In this document: positions 37,455 to 47,540 of the stretch, piece by piece
Layout: every line of letters starts with the position of its first letter
Numbering within the stretch: position 1 is the stretch's first letter
Origin: Rotaria sordida
Taxonomy: Eukaryota > Rotifera > Eurotatoria > Philodinida > Philodinidae
Assembly (NCBI GenBank): GCA_905250125.1
Contig: CAJNOL010000856.1
Location: 1-64,000, forward strand
DNA length: 64,000 bases
Reading direction: 5' to 3'
Program-made: the position numbers and the translations under genes
The notes under the pieces: model-generated
Told to the model about the DNA's origin: nothing
The model's database searches: none
Seen by the model: only the letters and a program-made list of their open reading frames with translations

Positions 37455-38713
37455 TCTCATCTCTATTTCTTTATCACGTAAGATACATGTACCTGCCAAC
37501 TATGATTGTCTACGTTCGCAATGAACAAAGTATGCAAAAGATGAATAAGAACGATGAATAAGTTTTGTGATGCATATAAAATAACTAATAAATCGAAAAA
37601 TAATGTTTAAAATTCTAAGACTCTAGAAAACAAAGTAACCAGTACTGGTATCATGCCTCTAAAGGTCTCGAACGAGCTGTGGAAAGTAGTTGCATTAGAA
37701 AATAGGATGGAGTCGATGAAAAGGGTTCGAGCGTACGTCTGGCAATATGAGAAAGTATGATCAACGAGCGTGTCAGTGTATAATCGAATGGAGGTGTGTG
37801 GAAACGTGTGACTTAAAAGGAATTGCTTCGCTTAAACCCACCTCCACAAACTACATGTGATAGTCATGGATACAACCACTACTATTCCATCGACACTGAC
37901 ATACTCTAGCTGATGGAAATCAATATGAAGTATTAAGAATCCTTTTATCACATAGAAACAACGACGAAAAGTAGTGAGAAAGTCAGGTTTAATGAACCTA
38001 TTTTATTCACTCGTTTTCTCTTGAAATTTTTTTATAAAAATTTTTTTTAGAAATCAGAAGAAAAGAAACTTCTTCTGTAGAAAATGGTCTAATTTTTTCA
38101 CTGTAAATGTCAATTATCATGTTAACTTAAAACAGATGAAACTGAAAAAATTCCAAAAAAAATTTTCTCTTCATCTACATACCAACAAAGGCTCCATTGC
38201 GCAAGTTGGAATAGGTTTTTGTCATACAATTTCATGTTCAAACATCAATGGATCGGTACTAATTTCTAACATCACCGGTTCTATCACTCTTTGCAAACGT
38301 ATGGGTCAAAAATTTAGAGTCCATCATTCGCATTCACCAATAAGTGTTCGAATCCGAAACTTTATAACATAATACTATGAGAGTCTTTAGGTTTGAATGA
38401 TTTTTTATTTGTTACGAAGATGGAGTAGGAGACTTTGGAGTACTTTTAGTTGCATATTTGTTAACTTAGAATACTAGTTAGTATTTTCAGAACAATAGTT
38501 ATGCAATTTCGCACTGCAGAACATTCTCTGATTTTAGACTATTGAACGAGATTTCGTAAATAATCTAAAGAAAACAGAAAGAAAGAACAAAAAATGCGGA
38601 AACTTCGGATTTAAATCCGAGAGTTATGTGTACTTCAAAAAGTGAATGAGACAGATGAGTCGTTCTAGAATATGGGGATATAAAAATTATTCTGGCAAAC
38701 CTTATCTATAAAC

Positions 38714-38894
38714 ACTTGATTTCTATTGGCTACTGCTCAACCAATAGGATTTGAGGATGAATACAGCTCAGATTTGAACTCTTCACCTTGGTTTACCCTA
38801 AGAAAGTCGTTTTTTCTATAACTTGATTTCTATTGGTTACTGTTCAACCAATGGGATTTCGAGGCGAATAGAGCACAGATTCGAGTTCTCCACC
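38714..38894. repeat. 74-bp direct repeat, two copies
   Basis: Copies at 38714–38787 and 38821–38894, 107 bases apart, share ACTTGATTTCTATTGG and end in TTCACC or TCCACC. Each contains an internal ATTGG...CCAAT inverted pair (ATTGGCTACTGCTCAACCAAT). The role is unknown. Confidence 0.6.
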
Positions 38895-39159
38895 CCAGAA
38901 AACCTCGAACTATCATCTCTGTGATCGAAAGATAGAGCTCTATTTGTGGATCAATTAGAGCGTGACAAAAACAGAACCGAATTCCGATTAATTATCTTTG
39001 CAATAGCTGAGTTGGCTTTCTTGTTTCCTTATGTTTTATATACCATTTTGTAGCTCGTAAAATTCTCTATCGAATGGTATATAATAGTTGGGGTTTTAGT
39101 TGACTATGACAGGAAAAGTCTTTTACGAAAGTGGGGATGGGTCGATCTTTCCATAGGGA

Positions 39160-39385
39160 AGGTGCAGGGAAAAATGAGTATTTTTGCAATAACTCAGGAA
39201 CGGCTCGGCCAATCCTTCTCATCTTCGAACTCGACCGAGATATTGTTAAGACTGAACTGTGTAGAAAATTTCATCACGATCTGACTCTCCTTTCGAAAGT
39301 TATCGTGTTAACGGCCGGCCGGCCGGACGGACGGACGGACATACTGACCGATTCTAGAGTGTACTCACTTTTTGAGTACACAAAA
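39160..39385. repeat. dispersed-repeat-like segment ending in (GGCC)n(GGAC)n
   Basis: The segment reads AACTCAGGAACGGCTCGGCC, then AATTTCATCACGATCTGACT, then GTTATCGTGTTAACGGCC, then three or four GGCC and four GGAC repeats (39313–39340), followed by a near-palindrome GTGTACTCACTTTTTGAGTACAC. A degenerate 'TTTCATCA…GTTATCGTGTT…GGACGGAC' order is common in repeats of many invertebrate genomes, from memory. The open frame at 39131–39430 is a by-product. Confidence 0.45.
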
Positions 39386-42300
39386 ACTAGCTCATTTAAT
39401 ATGAAACACTCATTATTTATACCATTATAGTTAACATAACAAGTTACAGTGTTTTCACGTCGTGACTACTTAAAAAATTAAATTAAAGCTCAGAAAAAAA
39501 TTATTTAATCTCTGTCATGTATGATTTATTGATACAACTCATATTCTACGTAGTATACTAAGTAAGAAGAACTAATAGAAAAAATATGGTTATCTAAATG
39601 AGTTAATCTGTTCGTTTTATATTTAACGTGAGTAATAACAAAGCAGGTGCAAATGAAGCAACTTAACAATTATAACCTTATGCATGTAACTGTGAAAATA
39701 GGATCTCATCCAAGAATAAATATAAAGATCGTATTTAATAAAAGACGAATACGATAATGACAAATTATTTCTTTTAAATTCGATTCATTTTGATTTATGT
39801 CGAAATAGGAAAAGATTGAATTTGATGAGATAAAGAATAGACGGAAACAAACATTACCAGAATGTACATCGACATCTACTGTGAAATAACACACTATTAT
39901 AAATAAAAAATAATGCTATAACCAAAGTCAAACTTTGGATTTTTTTTCTTTTTACTATTCAATCAAAAATTGGATATACATAATTTCTATAGACAACAAT
40001 TGAATAGAAGATTAATTTAGATTATTTTGTCTAAAACTTGAATATTATTAAGCTCACCAGAAATTGATGTGATCCTAGTTTTATTATTAGAGATAAGCAT
40101 ATTAGAAATCTTTGAGTACAAATTAAAATCATATCATTTGTAAAAAATCTAAAGTCAAACCAAAATAAGAAAGTCTTAACTTGCCAAAGATTTGATTCAA
40201 ATGTTGTAGCATTTATCAGTTTTGTTTTTGCATGTTGATTTCTTAAAGAAAAAACAATATTCTTTTAAATAATTGTTTTATCGATGAGTAATATGATTGA
40301 CTTCAAAAAAATTATATTTTCAATAATAATCATGATGTCCCAATCTTTTGAGAATACGTTTAAATAAATGAATTTTTCAAGTAATTTATTACAAGAGTCA
40401 AGGAAGATAATGGTAATCCATGTATTAACTAACGTTTACTTTGATTTTAGAAGATGCACTGAATAGTACAAATTGATAAAGATTTCTTGATTCTGTTTTT
40501 TAATCATTTTCACTAGCTGCAAAACCATTTATGTGTACATAGTTGGCTTCTTTTAAGTCTCATTGCCCTTAAACTATGATTTTTTTTTTCGTAGGAAGAT
40601 AAAAACGAATAATAAGGAAGTAATGTCCACATAACAAATCTTTGAGACGAAATGCTTGTAAATTTTTCTTTCTTCTCATATCGGTTAAATTTTATTGTTT
40701 TTTGATCCTATAAGTCAATCCTATGCGCATATTACTTTTTCTAAAATTGAGCTATTACATCAATGTAAGTAAGATCAGTTAAAAATCCCCGAATTCAACT
40801 ACATATTTAATAAAATATTTCACAATATAGTGAGCTTTGTTTTTATTTGTTATTTTAGTTTTCGTAATTTTCTTAATTATTTTAATTCGAGAAATATAAA
40901 CAATAAAGGTAGATCGAAGAAAACAAGAACATGTACACATTATTCATTCGTTGATAATGTTAATAATATTGATCTGCTATGAAAGTAATAATGTGACATT
41001 ATGAAAAAAAATAAATGTTTTCATGTTTTTTATTTCATTAGAATTCGTTTTATTTTAAAATATGATCTTCAAGTGTAACTATGTATTGATCTAAAATCTT
41101 ATTTGTATATTAAGACTTGGTGAAAATATACAAAATAATTTACCCTTCTTCCATCTGATTGCGTTGAACTCTACAATAGTTAAATAGATTTCATAATAAA
41201 AATGTTGAATAATTTATTTTTGATTATAATTGAAAAATATTTAATAAGTTTTGTCAAGTACTTTGTGAGACGTTATAAGAAAGTCTACGTAAGAATGTTT
41301 TTCTTTTATAGTTCTATTAGACGAATCTACTGCAAAATATTCAAATATATTTTTATCTAAAACTTGACGCTATTTTGATCGAAAACTATATCAACAGAAC
41401 CATGTTTTGCAATATCAAGAATATTTATATATCTCTTTTCTTATTGGTACAATGAGTTGTTGTTTGTATATTCTATTTTTATCTCGATGACAGTATCGCT
41501 TAGTATTCTGTTGTACATGTAAATGACAGCTAGTTTAATAATAGAACTAAACTAGATATAAAAAATTGTGATGTTTGAACTTTAGACTTATTTTTTCATC
41601 ATTATTCACTGTATTTTTATGGATATAAAATATTTCTGATGATCATCAAGAATATATTTTTATAATAAATGACTTTGATATACATGGAATTTTTTTACTG
41701 TATTAATCGTAATGATTATTAATTTAAGTTTGGGAACAGAAGCAATTTTATATTGAACTCGATCTTGAGGAGACCAGACTGCAACAATATTTACACTTTG
41801 ATAGATCAAGCTCGATAAAATATCAAAAAATGTTTGATAATAGCTTGTTTTTCATCAAAATTTACTTTTATATCTGTCAATATATGCTTAAGAAACTTTG
41901 TGAGAATTCATACATATATAGATCTCGCCATTTTTTGGCATTGATTACATTGGTATGACTTATGTTATCAATGCATACACTTGTTTTAATAACTTGAAAA
42001 CAGATCTTTCCAATATTTTATATGATTATCTAGTTTTTGCTAACTCATCCTAATCCTATTCCTAACCAACAACATTGTCAAATCAATCTCTCTCTGAATG
42101 AATCGAGTGTACATGTGAAGTTGAACACTCAAAACATAAATGTGACCATCAATAGCATAGACAAATACTTGATCAAGTATTTAACTATGTTATTCTAATC
42201 ATACTTTTAATGGATTTGTATTTTTATAGTACTCGTCAACACTTGATATTTTCAATTAGTCAGTTGATTGTTTAACAACTGAACGATTTACTCTGTATGT

Positions 42301-43288
42301 AAATGAAGGAATTATATTTCTGTTTCCAACTATATCATTCTATTTGTTATTAGTGACATCATCAATTTTTTGCAATGGATTATATTATGTTCTATACTTT
42401 GCGGTAAATTACTTACTTATGTTCATCGTATAATGTCAGCAATAATTGATACTCTTAGTAAAACTGTCATGGTATATTTATTTACACAAACAATGATATC
42501 ATGATTAATGATTATTAAAAAAAAACAGTTTTAGTTTGTGCTATTGATATTGTTCAACAGAAACTTATGATATAACTGACTTCGTTGTAGTTTTAACTTG
42601 AAATTTCTTAAATCTTATACCATGTAATTAAGATAATCATCATTGTATTGTTTAAACTATTTTCATAGTAGTTAATTAGAAACAAAACTTTATTTTTCTT
42701 TTTCTATTTATGACTTATTCTTCTCAGTAAGAATTACTTCTATTTATAGTTGTCATACTTTTTATTTTAATTTATTTATAAACATGTAGTTAGAATGGAA
42801 ACAAGTTGAAGTTTACTCAGTTGTTATAAGTGTACTTATTAAAATTTTTAAATAAAACATTTTTATTAAACATAAGTGTCATACTTTACAAAAAAAAAAA
42901 GTTTTAAAATTTTCTGATGATCAGTTAGACAATGAACTTTATTTCTTTGTTGGTATGTTTTTATTTCAGGTACAATTTTAAGTTCCACCAAAAACAAAAA
43001 AAATTTCAAATTTTTCTCTCATATCAAATTCAACACAGTGAAATAGATTTATGCAATTGTATTGTTGTTTTGTCTTTTTGAAATCATTTCTGACCTAGAT
43101 TTGCAGGGATATTACCTGAAACTATAGATGTCAGTCATAGTCGACTCATTGTAACATATTGTGTTTTCAAGAAAGAAAAAAAACAAGACAAAACATTCAA
43201 TGATATAAGGTGTCCTCCTCTTCATCGTTTATAACAACAATTATGGAGACAAAAGATTATGTGATGAAAACGGTTTAATTCAATTAAT

Positions 43289-44503
43289 ATGCCTTGGTCT
43301 TATCTAAAAACTCATCCACAAATTTTAATACTTACTATATCATCAACTGTTGCTATTGCAGGATGTATATGGAGAGTAATAAAACGATATCCATCAACAA
43401 TTATTATGATTCCAACAGAAGAAAATCAATTTATAATTAATAAATGTCCATCATTTAAAGAATATCGTCCAACACCATGGATATTTAATGGTCATTTTAT
43501 GACAATACTTGGTGTTATGTTTCGTCCATTACCTAATGTATTATATCAACGTATTCTTCTTCCAGTTGATGATATTGGTGGAACAATTGCTATTGATTGG
43601 CATAAACAGCCATATGAAGGACAACCAATTTTAGTAATTCTTCATGGTTTAACCGGTGGATCTGATAATGAATATATTCGTTGGATGACTTTATCAGCTT
43701 ATTCAAAACTTAACATATGTTGTGTAGTTATACATGCACGTGGATGTGGTCGATCAGAATTAACATCACCAAGATCATTTTGTGCTGCTGATACAAATGA
43801 TTTACGTATATCAATTAAATATATTCGTTCTATTGTTGGAAATCATACACCTTTATTTGCTGTTGGTTATTCTCTTGGTGCTGGTATATTAACAAAATAT
43901 ATTGGTGAAGAAAGTAATGGGTGTCCATTAGATGGTGCAGTTGTTTGTTGTGCTAGTTTTGATATGCATTTATCAACAGCTAATATGGAACAACTATTAC
44001 ATATATATACATATAATCGTCGTTTAACAAATAATCTTATAAGATATATACGACAACATGAACATCATTTTCTTAAACCTGAATTATTACCAAATATTAA
44101 TATGAATCAAGCATATCAATCTAAAACAATACGTGATTTTGATAAACATATTGTTGTACCACAATATGGTTTCCGTGATGTTGAACATTATTATAGTGAA
44201 GCATCATCTAATGTATGGTTAAAATCTATACGAATTCCAACACTTATATTAAGTGCTATTGATGATCCAATATGTCCAATAGAAGGTTTACCTATTGATG
44301 ATGTTTTACAAAATCCATATTTAATTGCAATTAAAACATTAGAAGGTGGTCATGTTAGTTATCTACAAGGTTGGTGGCCACGAACATATTCTTATGATAA
44401 TACTGTTGTTATTGATTATATTAAAGCGAGACTTAAACAAATGAATTATCAATGGAAAAAAGATAATCATAATCAAAAACTACTTAATATTCATTTGATA
44501 TAA
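43289..44503 (+). CDS. alpha/beta hydrolase, ABHD1/ABHD3-type membrane lipase
   Basis: Intronless gene of 404 residues. An N-terminal hydrophobic segment (about residues 12–28, ILILTISSTVAIAGCIW) is a likely membrane anchor. The alpha/beta hydrolase fold follows, with the oxyanion region LHGLTGGSDNEYIR (118–131), the block VIHARGCGRSELTSPR (147–162), and the nucleophile elbow GYSLGAG with Ser195. The acid is probably Asp325 or Asp326 in SAIDDP, and His355 is in EGGHVSY. The ARGCG and GYSLGAGIL signatures point to the ABHD1/2/3/15 (YheT/EMB8-like) group; ABHD3 is a phospholipase on medium-chain and oxidised phosphatidylcholines. Which member is closest cannot be settled by eye. The full triad suggests an active enzyme. 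Convergent with the next gene. Confidence 0.9.
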   Translation: MPWSYLKTHPQILILTISSTVAIAGCIWRVIKRYPSTIIMIPTEENQFIINKCPSFKEYRPTPWIFNGHFMTILGVMFRPLPNVLYQRILLPVDDIGGTIAIDWHKQPYEGQPILVILHGLTGGSDNEYIRWMTLSAYSKLNICCVVIHARGCGRSELTSPRSFCAADTNDLRISIKYIRSIVGNHTPLFAVGYSLGAGILTKYIGEESNGCPLDGAVVCCASFDMHLSTANMEQLLHIYTYNRRLTNNLIRYIRQHEHHFLKPELLPNINMNQAYQSKTIRDFDKHIVVPQYGFRDVEHYYSEASSNVWLKSIRIPTLILSAIDDPICPIEGLPIDDVLQNPYLIAIKTLEGGHVSYLQGWWPRTYSYDNTVVIDYIKARLKQMNYQWKKDNHNQKLLNIHLI

Positions 44504-45015
44504 TAATAACAAATTTTTAAAATTTTTTTAAATCTTATTTTTTTTCATTCTATATTTATTTAATTATATATTTCTAGGAAATCAGCAATAATATACAAAA
44601 AGAAAAAGAAAAAAAAGAAAGAAATTATTCCCATATGATTTGATAATCATAAGTGAATAGAAAAAAAGACAATACGTATTATAGATGAATAGTAAAATGC
44701 GTAATTAAAGAAATTAATTTCAATTGTATTTTTGCTTTAAGCAAAAATCTATAGTCTCATCGAGATTCAAACATCATGGTATTCGTATATATGATCTTAC
44801 GGCAAACAATAATATATATATATATACAACTAACAAATAAACAACAACAGTAAATTTAATAAATGTTTTGATTTTCACGATTGGACAAAGAAAAAAAAAA
44901 GCAGAAAAACAAATAAAGCAAAGTCAATTGAGCAAACAAAAACCAAAAGGAACAAAAAGCATGGGATACATTAGGATTTTTATATGTATATATATTGCTC
45001 TATTCTTTTTTTTTA
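44504..45015. other. 3' intergenic region between convergent genes
   Basis: 512 AT-rich bases between two stop codons on opposite strands; they should hold both 3' ends. A TA microsatellite lies at about 44814–44825. Nothing else is seen. Confidence 0.6.
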
Positions 45016-46038
45016 TTAATAGCAACTATCTTCACTAGTCCTTGAAGCAAGTGACACTTGAGAATTTGTATGTTCTTTTCTAGCAAATTTTTCTTGTTCA
45101 GCTATTCGTCTTAATTCTTTTTCATATAAATTTGAATTAGAACCATGTAAAAGACCACGTTCTTCTTCTTCAGCACGTCGTTCTTGTCGTCGAATACTTT
45201 GTTCTAATGATGAACCTGATGAACGATGTGCTAATATATTACTACTACTGTTATTTGTTGCTTTTGTATAACGTGGCATAATACGTTTTAAATCTAAATC
45301 ATGTAAATCATCATCTTTTTCAGCTTCAAGAGCTCGATCATCAGAATTTATAGCTGAATCTGTTGTTGTTGCATATGTTGGAGTTGATGATAGTTGATTA
45401 ACTGATATTTGTTGTGATGGTGATGAAATCAATGAACCACGTAATGTATCAATTGATGCATCATCAGCCATTGGTAATAATGGTATTGCATTAGGTGAAT
45501 TATTTTTAATAATTTTTTGTTCAAGCATTGAACCAAGTGAAAATGTATTACTAATATTATCTTTTGGAAGTATTCCATTTGTTATTATAGAATTATTTGT
45601 TAAAGAATTAATTCCACCATTTGGTTCAAGTAAAATAGCATTTTCATCTTTAGTGTCATGTTGATCAACAATAAAATCAGGAATAGTTTTTAAAATTTTT
45701 TTATGTTTACGGTTTTGTCGTCGGATTTTCCAACCTTTTGTACATTTTAATATAAAAATAAGAAATAATATTGATATTAGACATAAGGCTATTAAAAGAG
45801 ATAGACCAATTAGAAAAATGTATTTATGTTGTAGAAGATAAGATAATGGAGCAAATAAATCATTAATAGGAACTGATGATGAATTTATTAATAATGTAGT
45901 GTTTCTTATTACAATTGTTGTTGTTAAAGGGAAATAAGCTCGTGAAGATACGGTAGTTGTTCGATTTTTTCGATTTCGACGTTGATAAATACGTCGAGCT
46001 GACGTATTATATGTTGGCGATAAGTTAGTATTATTCAT
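45016..46038 (-). CDS. single-pass membrane protein with long cytoplasmic tail, function unknown
   Basis: Intronless open frame of 340 residues. There is no cleavable signal peptide. A basic N-terminal region (RRIYQRRNRKNR) and Asn-linked glycosylation-type sites (NRT, NTT, NSS) precede one hydrophobic helix of about 26 residues (73–98: YIFLIGLSLLIALCLISILF and onward). A basic stop-transfer segment follows (KIRRQNRKHKK). The remaining 230 residues are Ser/Asn/Asp-rich and probably disordered, with a charged, perhaps coiled-coil stretch near the end (RRQERRAEEEERG). I do not recognise a family. Codon use and length make it likely real; topology is inferred. Confidence 0.65.
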   Translation of the reverse strand: MNNTNLSPTYNTSARRIYQRRNRKNRTTTVSSRAYFPLTTTIVIRNTTLLINSSSVPINDLFAPLSYLLQHKYIFLIGLSLLIALCLISILFLIFILKCTKGWKIRRQNRKHKKILKTIPDFIVDQHDTKDENAILLEPNGGINSLTNNSIITNGILPKDNISNTFSLGSMLEQKIIKNNSPNAIPLLPMADDASIDTLRGSLISSPSQQISVNQLSSTPTYATTTDSAINSDDRALEAEKDDDLHDLDLKRIMPRYTKATNNSSSNILAHRSSGSSLEQSIRRQERRAEEEERGLLHGSNSNLYEKELRRIAEQEKFARKEHTNSQVSLASRTSEDSCY

Positions 46039-46203
46039 CCTTTATGATTCATCTAAAAACAAAAAAAAAATTTGAATATGTTTGATAAAAGAAAAAGCGT
46101 ATATATACATATATGATGAACTCAACTATCATTAGTCAGCTTATCAATTTGTTTATCTATCAAGTTGTCTGTCTGACTATTGTATTGATTAGCTAGTCAT
46201 ACA

Positions 46204-46232
46204 GATATATATATATATATATATATATATAT
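46204..46232. repeat. (TA)n microsatellite
   Basis: About fourteen TA dinucleotides in the 5' flank of the membrane-protein gene. Confidence 0.85.
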
Positions 46233-46432
46233 TACTTGGGGAGGAGAGAGTAATTATATTATACAATGGATGTAGAGTAGAATTTAAAAAAAACAAATAA
46301 TATATATTACGTGCTTGTAAAGAATTCAAAGGGCAAGGAAACTTGAGAATACATATCACCAAGTATTTCTATTTTCTCATTCTCTTAGGTGCCACTGCAC
46401 AACATGGTTATAATAAAGATAGACAATGAAGA

Positions 46433-47540
46433 TCATATTTCAGCATCATCATCTTGATCATTGATAGTTCTTTTTTCTTTGTTCGCATACTATAAAAAGA
46501 AATAAACATACAATAAAAAATCATATGAGTGAAATGACGAAATTGTTATAAAATAATAACAAAAACTTTAATCATCATTATTGTTTTCATTTCACGTTTA
46601 AATTTTTTTTCTCAATAATCTAATCGTTTTTTTTTTTCATTATCATCAAATGGTAACATTAAATTACCTATATAATCACTGATATCACTTCGTCTTTGAA
46701 ACACCATTCAATAATTTCTATTGAAAATTCATCATGATTTTTTAAATCAGTAAAATCCCACAACTTTATTCTTAACAATATTATCAATTAATAATGTAAT
46801 TTGTTGGTAAAAAATTTTAATATGTAAATGTTTCAATTATAAATGATGCATGATCAACATTTAATTTAAAAACGTTTTGTTTCGAATTGTTTTCGTACTA
46901 AAATGTTTTATCAATAATTTTACAACATATTGTTGAATTATGATACAAATGATAAACAATACGTTCGTTTTTTTCTTTCATCAAATAATCCTTGTTGATC
47001 TAGTAAATCTTTATATTCACTCTAACCTTGGATAGATTAACAAGAAAAAAAACAGATTTAAAAATCAAAAGAAAAAAAAAACTTAATTACCATTAACAGC
47101 GATCCATTCTTTATATTTTTTATGATTTTTTTTCATTAATTAAAAATTCTTGGTCACGCACTTTTGCAATATCATTTTCAATTAATTTTTCTGAACAATT
47201 TAATACAACATTAATGTAATTAATTATATAATTTTGATAGATTTTTCTTGTAAAATAGTAATCATTTATTTTTCAATAGCTTGTGATTTTTTTTCATTAT
47301 ATTTTTTCTTTGAGTAGGTGTTCCGTAATGATACTAACTAAAGCCTAGTCTATTGCATCCGTTTATGTTACAATTAATTGGTATGATAAAGATATACGAA
47401 AGAAAAACAAACATGTTTATGAATAATAAGATACAATGAAGCAAATAGTCGTTACTTTACGAACTGTCATTGGATCAGGCCAACCATTTTCAGAGTTTAT
47501 TATTTAAATCTTATCGTTGATTGGCACTATCAACTAGTGT
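46433..47540 (-). pseudogene. decayed multi-exon gene, unidentified
   Basis: Reading the minus strand gives coding-like blocks with this region's usual codon use, broken by frameshifts and stops: ENGWPDPMTVRKV near 47490, ENDIAKVRDQEFLINEKK near 47165, SEYKDLLDQQGLFDERKK near 47000, KNHDEFSIEIIEWCFKDE near 46720 and NLMLPFDDNEKKKRLDY near 46640. A final exon-like block follows an AG acceptor at about 46488 (YANKEKRTINDQDDDAEI, stop). Several potential GT–AG introns remain between blocks. No single frame is intact, so I call it a pseudogene. It could alternatively be a gene with sequencing indels. I do not recognise the family. Confidence 0.45.

Larger units (their letters stand above)
37455..43288. 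other. 5.8-kb repeat-bearing spacer
   Basis: The first 1.9 kb is less AT-rich than the rest and holds a 74-bp direct repeat (38714–38787 and 38821–38894) and the GGCC/GGAC-rich repeat at about 39160–39385. From 39.5 to 43.2 kb the sequence is very AT-rich and featureless. I see no gene. Confidence 0.5.

Noticed and set aside
39131-39430. 99-codon open frame
   Set aside because: Coincides with a dispersed repeat and its GGAC tetranucleotides; the translation (Gly-Arg-Thr-Asp runs) reflects the repeat.
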